Positions 1-9,123 of a DNA stretch of 64,000 nucleotides are shown here, piece after piece. The DNA comes from Pseudobacteroides cellulosolvens ATCC 35603 = DSM 2933 (GTDB lineage Bacteria > Bacillota > Clostridia > Acetivibrionales > DSM-2933), in the NCBI RefSeq assembly GCF_001262605.1, contig NZ_LGTC01000001.1, positions 930,001 to 994,000 on the forward strand, read 5' to 3'. Numbering within the stretch: position 1 is the first letter of the stretch; every line of letters starts with the position of its first letter. The notes below the pieces were generated by a model. That model saw only the letters and a list, made by a program, of their open reading frames with translations, was not told the origin of the DNA and ran no database searches. A program made the translations under genes and the position numbers.

Positions 1-2
1 TC

Positions 3-1277
3 AAAAACTCATGGGGTGAAAGTTCCATGATCCGTGTTAAATATGATGTTTTCGAAAAAAACGCAACGGGTGCACACTACATAACAAAAGTTAAAGCTCC
101 TGTATCGTACAGCAATCAGAAAAGCAGACTTTTAGGTGTGTTTAACCTTAACAATGACAGTTTAAGGGGTAAACTTGTTATCCGCAGGTTACCTAATTAT
201 TCAAATGTACCAGCCAGATTGGGCCACTTTATTGATGCAAATGGGAATTATAAGGCAATAAACGGATATTTTTCAACTGAGACAAAGGGTATTACATTTT
301 CGATTGCAGACAGCAGGTATACAGAACCGGGAATCATGACAGGCAAGTATTTTTATACGGATGATTATTCATGGAACACTATTCATGCAGCTCCTGACTT
401 TATTGTAAGAGATTCTTCAGGAAAAATGATACTTTATCCTTTTCATAATGGAACATTTTACGGCAATACACCAATACAGGTTGGTAATGATTGGAGTTTT
501 ACACACTACCTTGTTGGTAATTGGACTGGTGACGGAACACATGATTTGATTGTAAGAAACAGTCTTGGAGAATTGTACCTGTATCCTTTCCGAAACAATA
601 CCTTCTACGGAAATACTCCCATAAAGCTGGGAAGCGGCTTCAATTATACTGATTATTTGGTTGGCAATTGGACCGGTGATGGAACTGACGATCTTATTGT
701 AAGAACGGCTTCAGGAGACTTATATCTTATAATTATTCGAAATAATTCCATTTCCGCAAGCCCAATAAAAGTAGGAAACGGTTTTATCAATATGACTGAT
801 TACTTGGTTGGCAATTGGACCGGTGACGGAACTTCAGACTTGATAATAAGAAATGCTAATGGTGAATTGTATTTGTACCAGTTCCGAAACAATACTTTCT
901 ATGGAAATGTTTCTGGAAAAGTTGGAGAAGGTTTCAATGGTGTAGTAAATTATTTGGTCGGTAACTGGACAAATGATGGTACTGATGATCTGATAGTAAG
1001 ATTTTCTTCAGGAGACCTGTGGCTTTATACCTTCAGAAACAATACATTTTATGGCAATTACTCTGCTAAGGTAGGCAATGAATTTAATAGTTTTACTGAT
1101 ATTTATGTTGGAAACTGGTTCTGTGACGGTACTTCCGATATTATAGCAAGAACCGGTTCCGGGGATATGATGCTTTACCAATTTAAAAACAATACACTTT
1201 ATGGAAATAATTCGTATAAGGTTGGAAACGATTTTAATTTTTCGAATTATCTTGTTGGAAATTGGTCAGGTAAATAA
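3..1277 (+). CDS. Secreted or surface FG-GAP/VCBS-like repeat protein, 3' part
   Basis: The reading frame is open to the left edge of the window, so the true start lies upstream and the ATG at 27 is probably internal. From about residue 120 of the visible part there are six tandem repeats of roughly 49-51 residues. Each runs from DLIVR through LYLYxFRNNTFYGN and KVGxxF to YLVGNWTGDGT. The WTGDGT(D/S)DLI step resembles the FG-GAP/VCBS repeat, which builds calcium-binding beta-propeller-like folds in extracellular proteins. The last repeat is cut short as YLVGNWSGK before the stop. The visible N-terminal 110 residues were not recognised. No catalytic motif is visible, so a binding or structural role outside the cell is an inference. 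The gene converges on the anti-sigma gene across a shared terminator. Confidence 0.75.
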   Translation, partial: KNSWGESSMIRVKYDVFEKNATGAHYITKVKAPVSYSNQKSRLLGVFNLNNDSLRGKLVIRRLPNYSNVPARLGHFIDANGNYKAINGYFSTETKGITFSIADSRYTEPGIMTGKYFYTDDYSWNTIHAAPDFIVRDSSGKMILYPFHNGTFYGNTPIQVGNDWSFTHYLVGNWTGDGTHDLIVRNSLGELYLYPFRNNTFYGNTPIKLGSGFNYTDYLVGNWTGDGTDDLIVRTASGDLYLIIIRNNSISASPIKVGNGFINMTDYLVGNWTGDGTSDLIIRNANGELYLYQFRNNTFYGNVSGKVGEGFNGVVNYLVGNWTNDGTDDLIVRFSSGDLWLYTFRNNTFYGNYSAKVGNEFNSFTDIYVGNWFCDGTSDIIARTGSGDMMLYQFKNNTLYGNNSYKVGNDFNFSNYLVGNWSGK

Positions 1278-1320
1278 TATCTTTCTCTCAACGAGCTACA
1301 AAATTTATCGTTGAACCAAT

Positions 1321-1365
1321 AAAAAAATAAACCCTCAAGTTAAAACTTGGAGGTTTATTTTTTTA
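1321..1365. terminator. Bidirectional terminator between convergent genes
   Basis: An inverted repeat around AAATAAACC...GGTTTATTT with the inner arms CTCAAGT and ACTTGGAG (one mismatch and one wobble pair) is flanked by A-rich sequence on the left and a run of seven T on the right. It can end transcripts from both sides. Confidence 0.7.
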
Positions 1366-1408
1366 TCTAGGAAATTATGGTGCATTCAATACAAGGTAAA
1401 GATGTGAT

Positions 1409-4075
1409 CTAGAAATACCCTGTAAATAGAAGCCCTCCAATATTTGCAGGATTGCCATTCAACATGATGTACATGCCTCTATAACTCAAGTGCTTTTCAT
1501 ATACAATGACTTCTTCGGTACTTCCATCCTTAAACGTGAATTTAAACTCAATTACCTTGTTTTCAATTCTCTTATTCTTGCCAGGAGCCAATTTTTCTCT
1601 AGCAAAAGCATTCAGTACCCTTGCTGCCTTATATACCTGCTGGGGCTGATCACTCTGTTCGCCGTTAACCTCTACCTTTACTGCATTAAGAAGATAATTC
1701 AAACTGTTTTTATCAATGTTAGCCGTTACCGGAATTAATGTTTTCAAGTGTTGTATGAATTCTTTATTTACCTTTATAAATTTAATGGGCGGCCCTTCAC
1801 GTTTTAGACCATATGAAACTAGCTTTTCATCGGGAATTTGTATCATAAGTGTATCATCTCCGGTAACTATGAAGTTAAATTTGCAGAATGAAGACTTGTA
1901 ATATTTATAAGGCGGTTCAGTGTCTTCGTTCATATAGAAATCACCATTTCCGTCTAAAAACTGCAGTGTATAGAAGGGATATACAGCTTCCCTGAAAGTT
2001 GTGAGTCCGCCATCAAACACTTGATAACCTGTTACTGCGGTAAGTTTATCAGAAAGCTCATTTCTTTGCTTTGAAGTAAGCTTAATTTGTTTGCCTAAGT
2101 CCAATGCACAAAGATTTAAATCTTCCCATTCTTCTATTTCCTTTTTAATTTTTTGTGTCAGCGATTTCAGATCTATCTCTGGGTTTGCCAGCTTCTGAGC
2201 TTCCTCAGAAGTAAAAGAGGATTTTATATCCTTTAACTTAACCCAACCAATAAACCCGTTAAATCCACCTGCTACCTTAGTCCAGCCAAATGTGCCTGTG
2301 GTACGGTCTAGAAGAATGGTAACTGGTGCAACATTACTCTTTAATATATTGTCTAACGGCGGATAGTCTGAATTTGGATTGGTTGTATCATATATCCTGA
2401 AAGGCCTGGTAATAAATCCCTGGTTTACTTTTATCCCAGGTTTGTATGCCGCATAATCTTCGTTTTTGATCCATCCGACATCGGAATAGTCTGTCATTGC
2501 TCTTCCTGAAATAATCTTTATGAGGCTCCATTGTCCATCTTTCCGTATAACACTTATTAGATTTCCCTGTGATGCTATTGAAACGGTAGAGCTATTTTCA
2601 TCAGGCAGCTGTTTTAGGTGGTATGTACCATCACTCCTGTTTTTTCCTGTTATCACACTATTAAACTGAACTGCATCGTTAACTGTACATTCATCGAAAT
2701 TAACAGCATGATCAAATCCTGTAGAAATTGAATCCAAGTTAAGCCAGAATTCAGTTTGATTTTCAGGAAGCAGAACTTCCGTACGCTCGTTTGAAAGCTC
2801 AGGTGTCAGCTTTGCAAGATACCAACCTGCATCTTTATTATACCTTCCGATTACACTTATAACCCTGCCATAGGGTATTTTTACTACATTATCATAGTTT
2901 TCACCAGGTCCTTGCTTTCCCCAAACTTCTTTTGTAACAAAGGTGTTGAAAGCCGCATTTGTTATATTATTCTTCTCAAGCACATTTTTAGTAAGCAAAG
3001 TTTCGATAAGCTCACCGTTTTTATATGAATAGTAGTGTTTACCGTTTTTATTTCCACTTTCAAATACTATATTTTCTGTTCCTCTGTTTATAAGGTTAGC
3101 ATACTCATTTCCTGTAGCCTCGGCAACATCCAGCTTTTCAAAACGGTCGCCATACCACTCGTATATTAAGACAAATGGCGGCAAGCTTCCAACGGATGTG
3201 GTGACCAATTCGATATCACCATCCAAATCAACATCCATGACTTCGGTATGGTTTGTATCTAAAAGCTGCAGCCATCTCCCAGATGCCCTTTCCAAACCGA
3301 TTACTTTATACAATGATGAAGACGCACCCGATTGGCCTTTTATTACAATTTCATTAATTCCGTCTTTATTTAAATCCTGGGATATAATTTCTGTTTTTAT
3401 TATGCCATAGTTGCTTATATTTCCTATTTCATACAAATCCTTTCCGTCATCAAGAAAGGCTAGAACTTCCCCGGTTGCAGTTTTGGAAGATATTGGACTG
3501 GTGTCGGGTTTTACATATAGTTTTATAATGATTTGCTCCCTGTTTCCAGCATCCTTTACAACCACATCTTCTGATAAACTCCAGCCCTCAGGAGGTGTAG
3601 CTTTTTTTAATCCTACTGTTGGTTCAGCCTTGAAGAATTTGCTCTTTTTAACTTCTTTTTTATTATCATCTTTATCTGTTTCATCATGCTTCAATACCAT
3701 TTGTTCAAGAGATGACAATACATCTGAAATTTGCTCCCGATTATTTAAAGCCGCAGCAGCAATAATTATTACAAGAACAACTGCAGCCATTGGCTTTAAA
3801 ACAGGTGCCAGCTTAAATAGAACCGCTCCAACTTTATATTTTGATTTTTTTTCATTATATCTACTCTTATCAATTGATTCCATTACCTTTAAATATGTGG
3901 TGCCGTCATTTTTAACATCTTCTTTTATATAACCATCTGTTAATTTTAGTGCTGCAAGATGATTCCGGCAGTCCTCGCATATTTCAAGGTGCTTTTGAAG
4001 TTGTTCTTTTTCCTGGTCACACATGCGGCCATCCAGGTATCCTATCAGTTCTTCCAAACTATATGTGCACTTCAT
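1409..4075 (-). CDS. Membrane-anchored anti-sigma factor with large extracellular region
   Basis: This is the probable anti-sigma partner of the ECF sigma factor just upstream, with which it overlaps by 17 bases. Residues 1-40 hold a zinc-finger anti-sigma (zf-HC2) motif, with H29, C33 and C36 in the H-x3-C-x2-C arrangement. One membrane segment lies at about 93-111, and some 775 residues follow outside. The outer part has stretches resembling FG-GAP repeats (DLNKDGINEI, DVDLDGDIEL, residues ~230-290) and SH3-like segments (GQGPGENYDNV region and later ones). These suggest binding to cell wall or another surface ligand. An upstream GTG (4084) is also in frame. I prefer ATG 4075 because AAGGGG sits 8 bases before it. 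The outer region is far longer than in typical RsiW-like factors, so a sensing role is likely but the ligand is unknown. Confidence 0.75.
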   Translation of the reverse strand: MKCTYSLEELIGYLDGRMCDQEKEQLQKHLEICEDCRNHLAALKLTDGYIKEDVKNDGTTYLKVMESIDKSRYNEKKSKYKVGAVLFKLAPVLKPMAAVVLVIIIAAAALNNREQISDVLSSLEQMVLKHDETDKDDNKKEVKKSKFFKAEPTVGLKKATPPEGWSLSEDVVVKDAGNREQIIIKLYVKPDTSPISSKTATGEVLAFLDDGKDLYEIGNISNYGIIKTEIISQDLNKDGINEIVIKGQSGASSSLYKVIGLERASGRWLQLLDTNHTEVMDVDLDGDIELVTTSVGSLPPFVLIYEWYGDRFEKLDVAEATGNEYANLINRGTENIVFESGNKNGKHYYSYKNGELIETLLTKNVLEKNNITNAAFNTFVTKEVWGKQGPGENYDNVVKIPYGRVISVIGRYNKDAGWYLAKLTPELSNERTEVLLPENQTEFWLNLDSISTGFDHAVNFDECTVNDAVQFNSVITGKNRSDGTYHLKQLPDENSSTVSIASQGNLISVIRKDGQWSLIKIISGRAMTDYSDVGWIKNEDYAAYKPGIKVNQGFITRPFRIYDTTNPNSDYPPLDNILKSNVAPVTILLDRTTGTFGWTKVAGGFNGFIGWVKLKDIKSSFTSEEAQKLANPEIDLKSLTQKIKKEIEEWEDLNLCALDLGKQIKLTSKQRNELSDKLTAVTGYQVFDGGLTTFREAVYPFYTLQFLDGNGDFYMNEDTEPPYKYYKSSFCKFNFIVTGDDTLMIQIPDEKLVSYGLKREGPPIKFIKVNKEFIQHLKTLIPVTANIDKNSLNYLLNAVKVEVNGEQSDQPQQVYKAARVLNAFAREKLAPGKNKRIENKVIEFKFTFKDGSTEEVIVYEKHLSYRGMYIMLNGNPANIGGLLFTGYF

Positions 4076-4634
4076 TATAAACACCCCTTCCTTTCATTTC
4101 ATTATACTTCTTGCAAATAAACTGTTTGGCACGCTGGACCTTCATTTTTGCAGCTTCAGGTGTAACCTCCAAAATATCTGCAATCTCTTTATACGAAAAA
4201 CCCTGTACATGTTTTAATACAAGTGCAATTTTTTGGTCGTCTTTCAACCCGTTTATTAGCTTGATTATAAGAAGCCTCTGTTCTTTGACTTCGTAAGCAA
4301 CATCGGGATAATCCAATATACTGCATGAAATATCGTCAATCGCTTCATTGTTAACATTTTCCGGGTTTTTCTTTTTCTTCTTATAATGCGTTTTAAAGAC
4401 ATTCACTGCAATATTATAAAGCCATGTAGAGAAATTCCACCTGTTGTTATATTTGTAAAGGTTGTTATAAACTCGTATAAAAACTTCCTGCAAAATATCC
4501 TCGGTATCTTCTTTTGATACCGTCAATTTATATATGAACTTGTATAACTGATCCTGATAACATTGAACCAGTATAGAAAAAGAGTCGGTATTTCCATCGA
4601 GAACATTTTCTATCAATACATTGTCTCTGTTCAA
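4059..4634 (-). CDS. ECF-family RNA polymerase sigma factor
   Basis: At 191 residues this has the usual length and two-part build of extracytoplasmic-function sigma factors. Region 2 (residues ~20-90) contains DILQEVFIRVYNNL and RWNFSTWLYNIAVN, which bind the -10 element and core polymerase. Region 4 (~125-180) contains the helix-turn-helix GFSYKEIADILEVTPEAAK and the basic QRAKQFI. The start codon is TTG at 4634 with GGGGA six bases upstream. It is co-transcribed and translationally coupled to the zinc-finger anti-sigma gene, which normally holds it inactive at the membrane. Such pairs usually regulate themselves. No clear ECF-type -35 AAC motif was identified upstream. Confidence 0.9.
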   Translation of the reverse strand: MNRDNVLIENVLDGNTDSFSILVQCYQDQLYKFIYKLTVSKEDTEDILQEVFIRVYNNLYKYNNRWNFSTWLYNIAVNVFKTHYKKKKKNPENVNNEAIDDISCSILDYPDVAYEVKEQRLLIIKLINGLKDDQKIALVLKHVQGFSYKEIADILEVTPEAAKMKVQRAKQFICKKYNEMKGRGVYNEVHI

Positions 4635-4803
4635 AATTCATCCCCACCATCCCATTAAAATCTTAATTCCATAACCGGTTATTTTTGCTTTCACCTAATT
4701 ATACTTAAAATATTGAAATAAGTAACAAAAATTTAAAAGGCTGTTGGTTGTTTCATTAATTTCACATTTTAAAATTAAACAATATATCATATTGGCATTG
4801 GTT

Positions 4804-4812
4804 TGGTATAAT
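4804..4812 (+). promoter_or_regulatory. Candidate extended -10 promoter for the patatin gene
   Basis: TGGTATAAT is an extended -10 element (TGn before TATAAT) about 97 bases upstream of the patatin start. No good -35 hexamer lies 17 bases before it. The same TGGTATAAT string precedes the xylose operon at 29890. Confidence 0.4.
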
Positions 4813-4908
4813 TATAAATATGTATAAGTTGAATATATTTACCAATACTTAGGATATAAAGGTTGCAGGGAAAGATTTAAGTGGAGATTATTGAGGGAGG
4901 GTAAAACT

Positions 4909-6111
4909 ATGTATGGTCTTGCTTTAGAAGGCGGAGGAGCAAAGGGAGCTTACCATATGGGAGTATTAAAAGCATTTCTCGAATGTGGGTACAAATTCGG
5001 AGGGATTACAGGTACTTCGATAGGTGCATTAAATGCTGCTATAATTGCTCAAGGTGATTTTGAAACAGGCTATAAACTGTGGGAAAATTTAGATCCAACT
5101 CAACTTTTTGATATCAGCAAAGAAGATTATGAAAAATTATCAAATAAAGAGATAAGTAAAGAAGTTATTACTAAGTTGTTTTCAAAATTCAGAAACGTTG
5201 TAAAAAATAAAGGTATCAATAGAAATAAAATGAGGCAGGTAATATCCAATAATATTGATGAAGAAAAGCTGAGAAAATCAATGACAGACTTTGGTTTGGT
5301 TACTGTTTCTCTTACGGATAGAAAGCCTGTAGAAGTTTATAAAGAGGATATTCCAAATGGTAAAGTAGTGGATTACCTTATGGCTAGTTCCGGTTTGCCG
5401 GGGTTTAAATTAGAACCCTTGGAAGGTAAATATTATATTGATGGTGCTTTTTATGATAATTGCCCGATAAACTTGTTGGCAGGGAAGGGATATACCGATA
5501 TAATCGCTGTAAGGACAGGGGCTATTGGATTAACTCAAAAAATAAAATATAACAATCTTAATGTTATAGAAATAATTCCATCTGAAAACCTGGGAAGCAT
5601 GATGAATTTCAATAATAAATTGATACGACGAAACCTTAAAATGGGATATTTTGATGCAATGAGATATATTAAATCATTGTGTGGTAAAAAGTATTATGTA
5701 ATTCCTACAAAAGATGAAATAGTTTTCAAGATGCTCTCTCAATTATCTGATGAGTTAATTATTCACATTGGAGAATTGTGGGGCATATCTGATATTTCGC
5801 CAAAAAGGATGCTATTTGAAAGGATTATTCCTATTTTAGCCAATCGGCTCAAAATTCAGCCTTGTGAAACATATCAGGATTTACTAATAAAACTTCTTGA
5901 AGTAACAGCACAAAAATACGAAATAGAACGGTTTAGGATTTATTCATTTGAAGATTTTCTGAATCAGGTAAGTAATATTTCTATTACAAACAGTACAAAT
6001 AGAAGAAAGTTTTCAAAAACTGAAATAATAAATGAATTGGGGAAGATAAACTTACTTAGTGAAACTGCTGTAAAAATCATTAATTCTATAAAGAGTACTG
6101 CAAATAATTGA
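4909..6111 (+). CDS. Patatin-like phospholipase (RssA-type)
   Basis: A 400-residue patatin family serine acyl hydrolase, expected to release fatty acids from phospholipids or other acyl esters. It has the oxyanion-hole motif EGGGAKGAYHMG (residues 7-18), the nucleophile elbow GTSIG with Ser37, and the catalytic-dyad motif DGA with Asp178. The C-terminal half (about 230-400) is not conserved patatin sequence and was not recognised. No signal peptide or membrane helix is evident, so it is probably cytosolic. An in-frame TTG at 4891 exists, but GGGAGGG directly precedes ATG 4909. It stands alone, diverges from the sigma factor and ends at a strong hairpin. Confidence 0.88.
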   Translation: MYGLALEGGGAKGAYHMGVLKAFLECGYKFGGITGTSIGALNAAIIAQGDFETGYKLWENLDPTQLFDISKEDYEKLSNKEISKEVITKLFSKFRNVVKNKGINRNKMRQVISNNIDEEKLRKSMTDFGLVTVSLTDRKPVEVYKEDIPNGKVVDYLMASSGLPGFKLEPLEGKYYIDGAFYDNCPINLLAGKGYTDIIAVRTGAIGLTQKIKYNNLNVIEIIPSENLGSMMNFNNKLIRRNLKMGYFDAMRYIKSLCGKKYYVIPTKDEIVFKMLSQLSDELIIHIGELWGISDISPKRMLFERIIPILANRLKIQPCETYQDLLIKLLEVTAQKYEIERFRIYSFEDFLNQVSNISITNSTNRRKFSKTEIINELGKINLLSETAVKIINSIKSTANN

Positions 6112-6128
6112 TGCAGAAAGATTAATAA

Positions 6129-6164
6129 GATGCAAAAAGGATTATGGCTAATCCTTTTTGCATC
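6129..6164. terminator. Bidirectional terminator hairpin
   Basis: A perfect 16-bp stem (GATGCAAAAAGGATTA with its complement) and a 4-base loop lie between the convergent patatin and dockerin genes. It serves both directions, although the flanking T-runs are weak. Confidence 0.75.
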
Positions 6165-6194
6165 TCTAATTCTAATACTTTAATGATCTAACTA

Positions 6195-6728
6195 TTAAAT
6201 TTGTGGACAAACAGGAAAATGATCTTCAATGTTTAAAATATGTCTGTTAATTAATGTTAAGTCACCAGAGTTTACAACCTGATCTCCATTAACATCTGCT
6301 GCTGCGAATTCTCTGCTGGTTAAGTAAACTGAACCAAGTATGTAGTTGCTAACCTTTGTCTTATCAGCATCTGTAACTAACTGATCTCCGGTTACATCAC
6401 CATAATATACTGTATATGAAGAACCTGCAGGGAAAGATGTTATATTTCCCAGCAGATAGTCCTTAAGCATATTATAGTCAGCCATTGTTATTGCAGCATT
6501 ATAATCTACATCAGCAGCTATACACTGTAAGTTATCAAAATATACCAAACAATCTATTTCCTGCTTTAATAATAATAGATCTATTGCGTTTACTGAACCA
6601 TCAAGATTTACATCACCGATTGTTACTGTTTCAGTACATGAATGTGCTGCAAAAGCAGGTAAACTAGTACCCATTACAGTTACAAATAAACCAAGTCCTA
6701 CAAGTAATGATCCAATTCTTTTTTTCAT
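6195..6728 (-). CDS. Small secreted protein of two tandem dockerin domains
   Basis: This 177-residue protein has a signal peptide (MKKRIGSLLVG...AFA, cleavage near residue 27) and then almost nothing but dockerin sequence. Four calcium-binding loops are visible: GDVNLDGSVNAIDLLLLK, ADVDYNAAITMADYNMLK, GDVTGDQLVTDADKTKVS and ADVNGDQVVNSGDLTLIN. They form two dockerins at about 38-105 and 113-175. The second loop is degenerate (DYNAAI) and lacks the usual DxNxDG. Dockerins plug into cohesins of cellulosome scaffoldins. With no enzyme or binding module, the protein could bridge two cohesins or cap free ones, which is an inference. AGGAGGAG lies just before the ATG. Confidence 0.85.
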   Translation of the reverse strand: MKKRIGSLLVGLGLFVTVMGTSLPAFAAHSCTETVTIGDVNLDGSVNAIDLLLLKQEIDCLVYFDNLQCIAADVDYNAAITMADYNMLKDYLLGNITSFPAGSSYTVYYGDVTGDQLVTDADKTKVSNYILGSVYLTSREFAAADVNGDQVVNSGDLTLINRHILNIEDHFPVCPQI

Positions 6729-6772
6729 AATTCTTCTCCTCCTGAAATTAACAATTTGGGAATTATTATTGA

Positions 6773-6784
6773 AGCCGGCCGGCT
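6773..6784. repeat. GC-rich 12-bp palindrome upstream of the double-dockerin gene
   Basis: AGCCGGCCGGCT is a perfect palindrome in otherwise very AT-rich DNA, about 45 bases before the start of the double-dockerin gene and inside its likely leader. It could be an operator or a short hairpin. The rest of the 300-base gap to the kinase gene showed no other feature. Confidence 0.35.
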
Positions 6785-7028
6785 AACAATCTAAAACCTG
6801 ATCTAATATTACCTAAAATGTTTATTAATGTAAATATATCGTTCGTAATAACCTTTTGTTACATATGTAAATGACTGGTGTATATGACAATTGTAATTTA
6901 CACTAATAATATTATGTCTACAAACAATATGCAAAAAATGATTTTTATGATATAATAACCTAAAATTCTCTATAAATTAGTGCTATATTACATTATAATT
7001 AATTATCTAAGATATGGAGTAACTTGTT

Positions 7029-8336
7029 ATGTTAATGATTTTACAGCAATATAAAGAGCAAATATTTAATATAGTTGAGTCTGTCTATATGCTTTTATTT
7101 TTTACAATTATTGTTGGGCGGAGAGATTTCTTTTACAAAAACAAAGTTGGGACAATAATTTATATTTCTATATATACTATATGTGGATATTTGATAGACA
7201 CTTACATTCCAAAGGGGTACAGTACTTTAATGTATAGTTTATTCCTTTATGTTATATTTCTCTGTTTGGTTAAAACAAAGCTTCTTCAGACCTTGTATGC
7301 ATTATTTATATGTTTCACAATATTTTTTTCAACCGAAATTTTAGTTTCCATGTTTTTTTCCTTATATATATTTGAAAAGAATTTGTTATCAGTAAAAGAT
7401 GATATTAAGAACTTTGTAATTATTGGAATATCTTTTTCTGTATTAAGACTCATTATTATTTGTTTTCTTTATAAATACAAAATTAGTATAAGCAGCTTTA
7501 GTTTCTTCAGAAAGTTAAATCCTTTTTTTGTGGCAATTATTATCCATTTAGTTATAATATTTGCATTTATAAACTTTACAATTTTAGGAAAATACGAGAA
7601 ATCTCCGATTTTATATGAGTATTTTAGTTATATTATTATGGTAAGTAGTATTTTTATGAGTTTTTTTCTTTTTAGATCAAAAGAAAAGCAATTAAAATTA
7701 CAGTATGAATTGGAATATAAAGAAAAGCTGGCAATAGCCAATGAAAGAAACCGTATCTCCAGAGAGCTCCATGACACACTGGGACATACTTTAACATTGC
7801 TGGTTACATTGATTAAATCAAGTAGAATTAATATAAAAAAAGATCCAGAGGAAACTGAGAATAAGTTAATTCAAGCTGCCGATATTGCTTCAGAAGGTTT
7901 AAAACAAATAAGAACTTCAATATCAGGGTGGTTACCAGAAAAATTAAATTCAGGCCAAATTACCTATGAAATTAGAAAACTAATTGAATTTGCTAAAGAT
8001 ACTGGTATAGATATTGACTTTAGTGTATATGGGAAAGAAAGAATAAACGCCCCAGTTTATTCTGAAGTTTTATATAAAATATGCAGGGAGGCCATAACCA
8101 ACTCACTTCGGCATGGTAAAGCCACTAAAATTATAGTAATACTAAAGTTTAAGCAAAAGGAGATACAACTGTTTGTAAATGATGATGGAATTGGATGTAG
8201 AAATATTAAAAAGGGCTTTGGTTTGATTGGACTTGAAGAAAGAGTCAAGGATATAAATGGAACTTTATCTTATGGGACAAGCGGCAATAGAGGATTTAAT
8301 ATTCATGCAAAAATTCCAAATAAGGTGATTTCTTAA
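7029..8336 (+). CDS. DesK/NarL-type sensor histidine kinase
   Basis: A 435-residue membrane sensor kinase. Residues 1-215 form about six hydrophobic membrane helices with little outside, so the signal is probably sensed within or at the membrane. The HisKA_3 dimerisation domain has the phospho-acceptor His248 in RISRELHDTLGH. The ATPase domain shows the N-box REAITNSLRHG and the glycine boxes DDGIG and KGFGLIGLEERV. It should pass phosphate to the NarL-type regulator that starts 107 bases downstream. A near-identical but frameshifted copy follows that regulator, evidence of tandem duplication. GGAG lies nine bases before the start. Confidence 0.9.
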   Translation: MLMILQQYKEQIFNIVESVYMLLFFTIIVGRRDFFYKNKVGTIIYISIYTICGYLIDTYIPKGYSTLMYSLFLYVIFLCLVKTKLLQTLYALFICFTIFFSTEILVSMFFSLYIFEKNLLSVKDDIKNFVIIGISFSVLRLIIICFLYKYKISISSFSFFRKLNPFFVAIIIHLVIIFAFINFTILGKYEKSPILYEYFSYIIMVSSIFMSFFLFRSKEKQLKLQYELEYKEKLAIANERNRISRELHDTLGHTLTLLVTLIKSSRINIKKDPEETENKLIQAADIASEGLKQIRTSISGWLPEKLNSGQITYEIRKLIEFAKDTGIDIDFSVYGKERINAPVYSEVLYKICREAITNSLRHGKATKIIVILKFKQKEIQLFVNDDGIGCRNIKKGFGLIGLEERVKDINGTLSYGTSGNRGFNIHAKIPNKVIS

Positions 8337-8442
8337 AAATAATTGATCAACTGGAGATTTTGAAAAATATTCATTTTAATGCTCTACAATATAAAAATTG
8401 ACCAAGGAAATTTTTGAAATCTCTTAAGCAAGGAGGGTTAAG

Positions 8443-9090
8443 ATGATTAAAGTTATTATAGCAGACGACAGCGTAATTGTAAGAAGCGGATTAAAGGATA
8501 TTATTGAACAAGATAGTGAAATAGAGGTTATTGGACTTGCAACAAACGGGAACGAAGCTTTGGATCTATGTGAAAAAAATCAACCCGACCTAATTCTTAT
8601 GGATATAAAAATGCCAGTATGTGACGGGGTTGAGGGAACTAAACTTATAAAAGATAAGTACTCCTCTGTAAAGGTTATAATAGTTACTACCTTTGATGAT
8701 GATTCATATATTAATGATGCTTTAAAAAACGGTGCTGATGGATATGTTTTAAAAGATATCAGCGATGAGGACCTTATAAGGACTATCAAAAATACAATAA
8801 ACGGATTTAGTACTGTTCCTGGAAAGATATTTCATAATTTTATTGTTAAAAATTTAACGAATAATAAATCCTTAAACTCTATAGGTTGCCCATACGCAGG
8901 AAACCTTACAACGAGGGAAAAAGAAATAATCAAATTAATAGTAGATGGAAAAGACAATAGGGAAATTGCTAAAAACCTTTATCTTGTTGAGGGAACAGTT
9001 AGAAATATGGTTCATACAATATTAAGTAAGCTTAAACTTAAAGACCGTACACAATTGGCGGTCTACGCAATTAAAAATGATATCGCTTAA
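8443..9090 (+). CDS. NarL/FixJ-family response regulator
   Basis: A 215-residue two-domain regulator. The receiver domain (1-120) has the acidic pair at D8-D9, the phospho-acceptor Asp54 in ILMDIKMP and the conserved Lys104. The C-terminal LuxR/GerE helix-turn-helix (about 148-210) reads LTTREKEIIKLIVDGKDNREIA and then GTVRNMVHTILSKL. It is the cognate partner of the upstream DesK-type kinase. Targets are unknown, but ABC exporters or membrane-stress genes are usual for the family. GGAGGG precedes the ATG. A collapsed remnant of a second copy lies at 10433. Confidence 0.93.
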   Translation: MIKVIIADDSVIVRSGLKDIIEQDSEIEVIGLATNGNEALDLCEKNQPDLILMDIKMPVCDGVEGTKLIKDKYSSVKVIIVTTFDDDSYINDALKNGADGYVLKDISDEDLIRTIKNTINGFSTVPGKIFHNFIVKNLTNNKSLNSIGCPYAGNLTTREKEIIKLIVDGKDNREIAKNLYLVEGTVRNMVHTILSKLKLKDRTQLAVYAIKNDIA

Positions 9091-9123
9091 TGAATAAATA
9101 ATAATATATTATGGAGTATTTTT

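Noticed and set aside
6195..6728. EF-hand calmodulin-like protein
   Set aside because: The loops are followed by dockerin-type helices (LLLLK, MLKDYLLG) and are paired as in dockerins, with a secretion signal.
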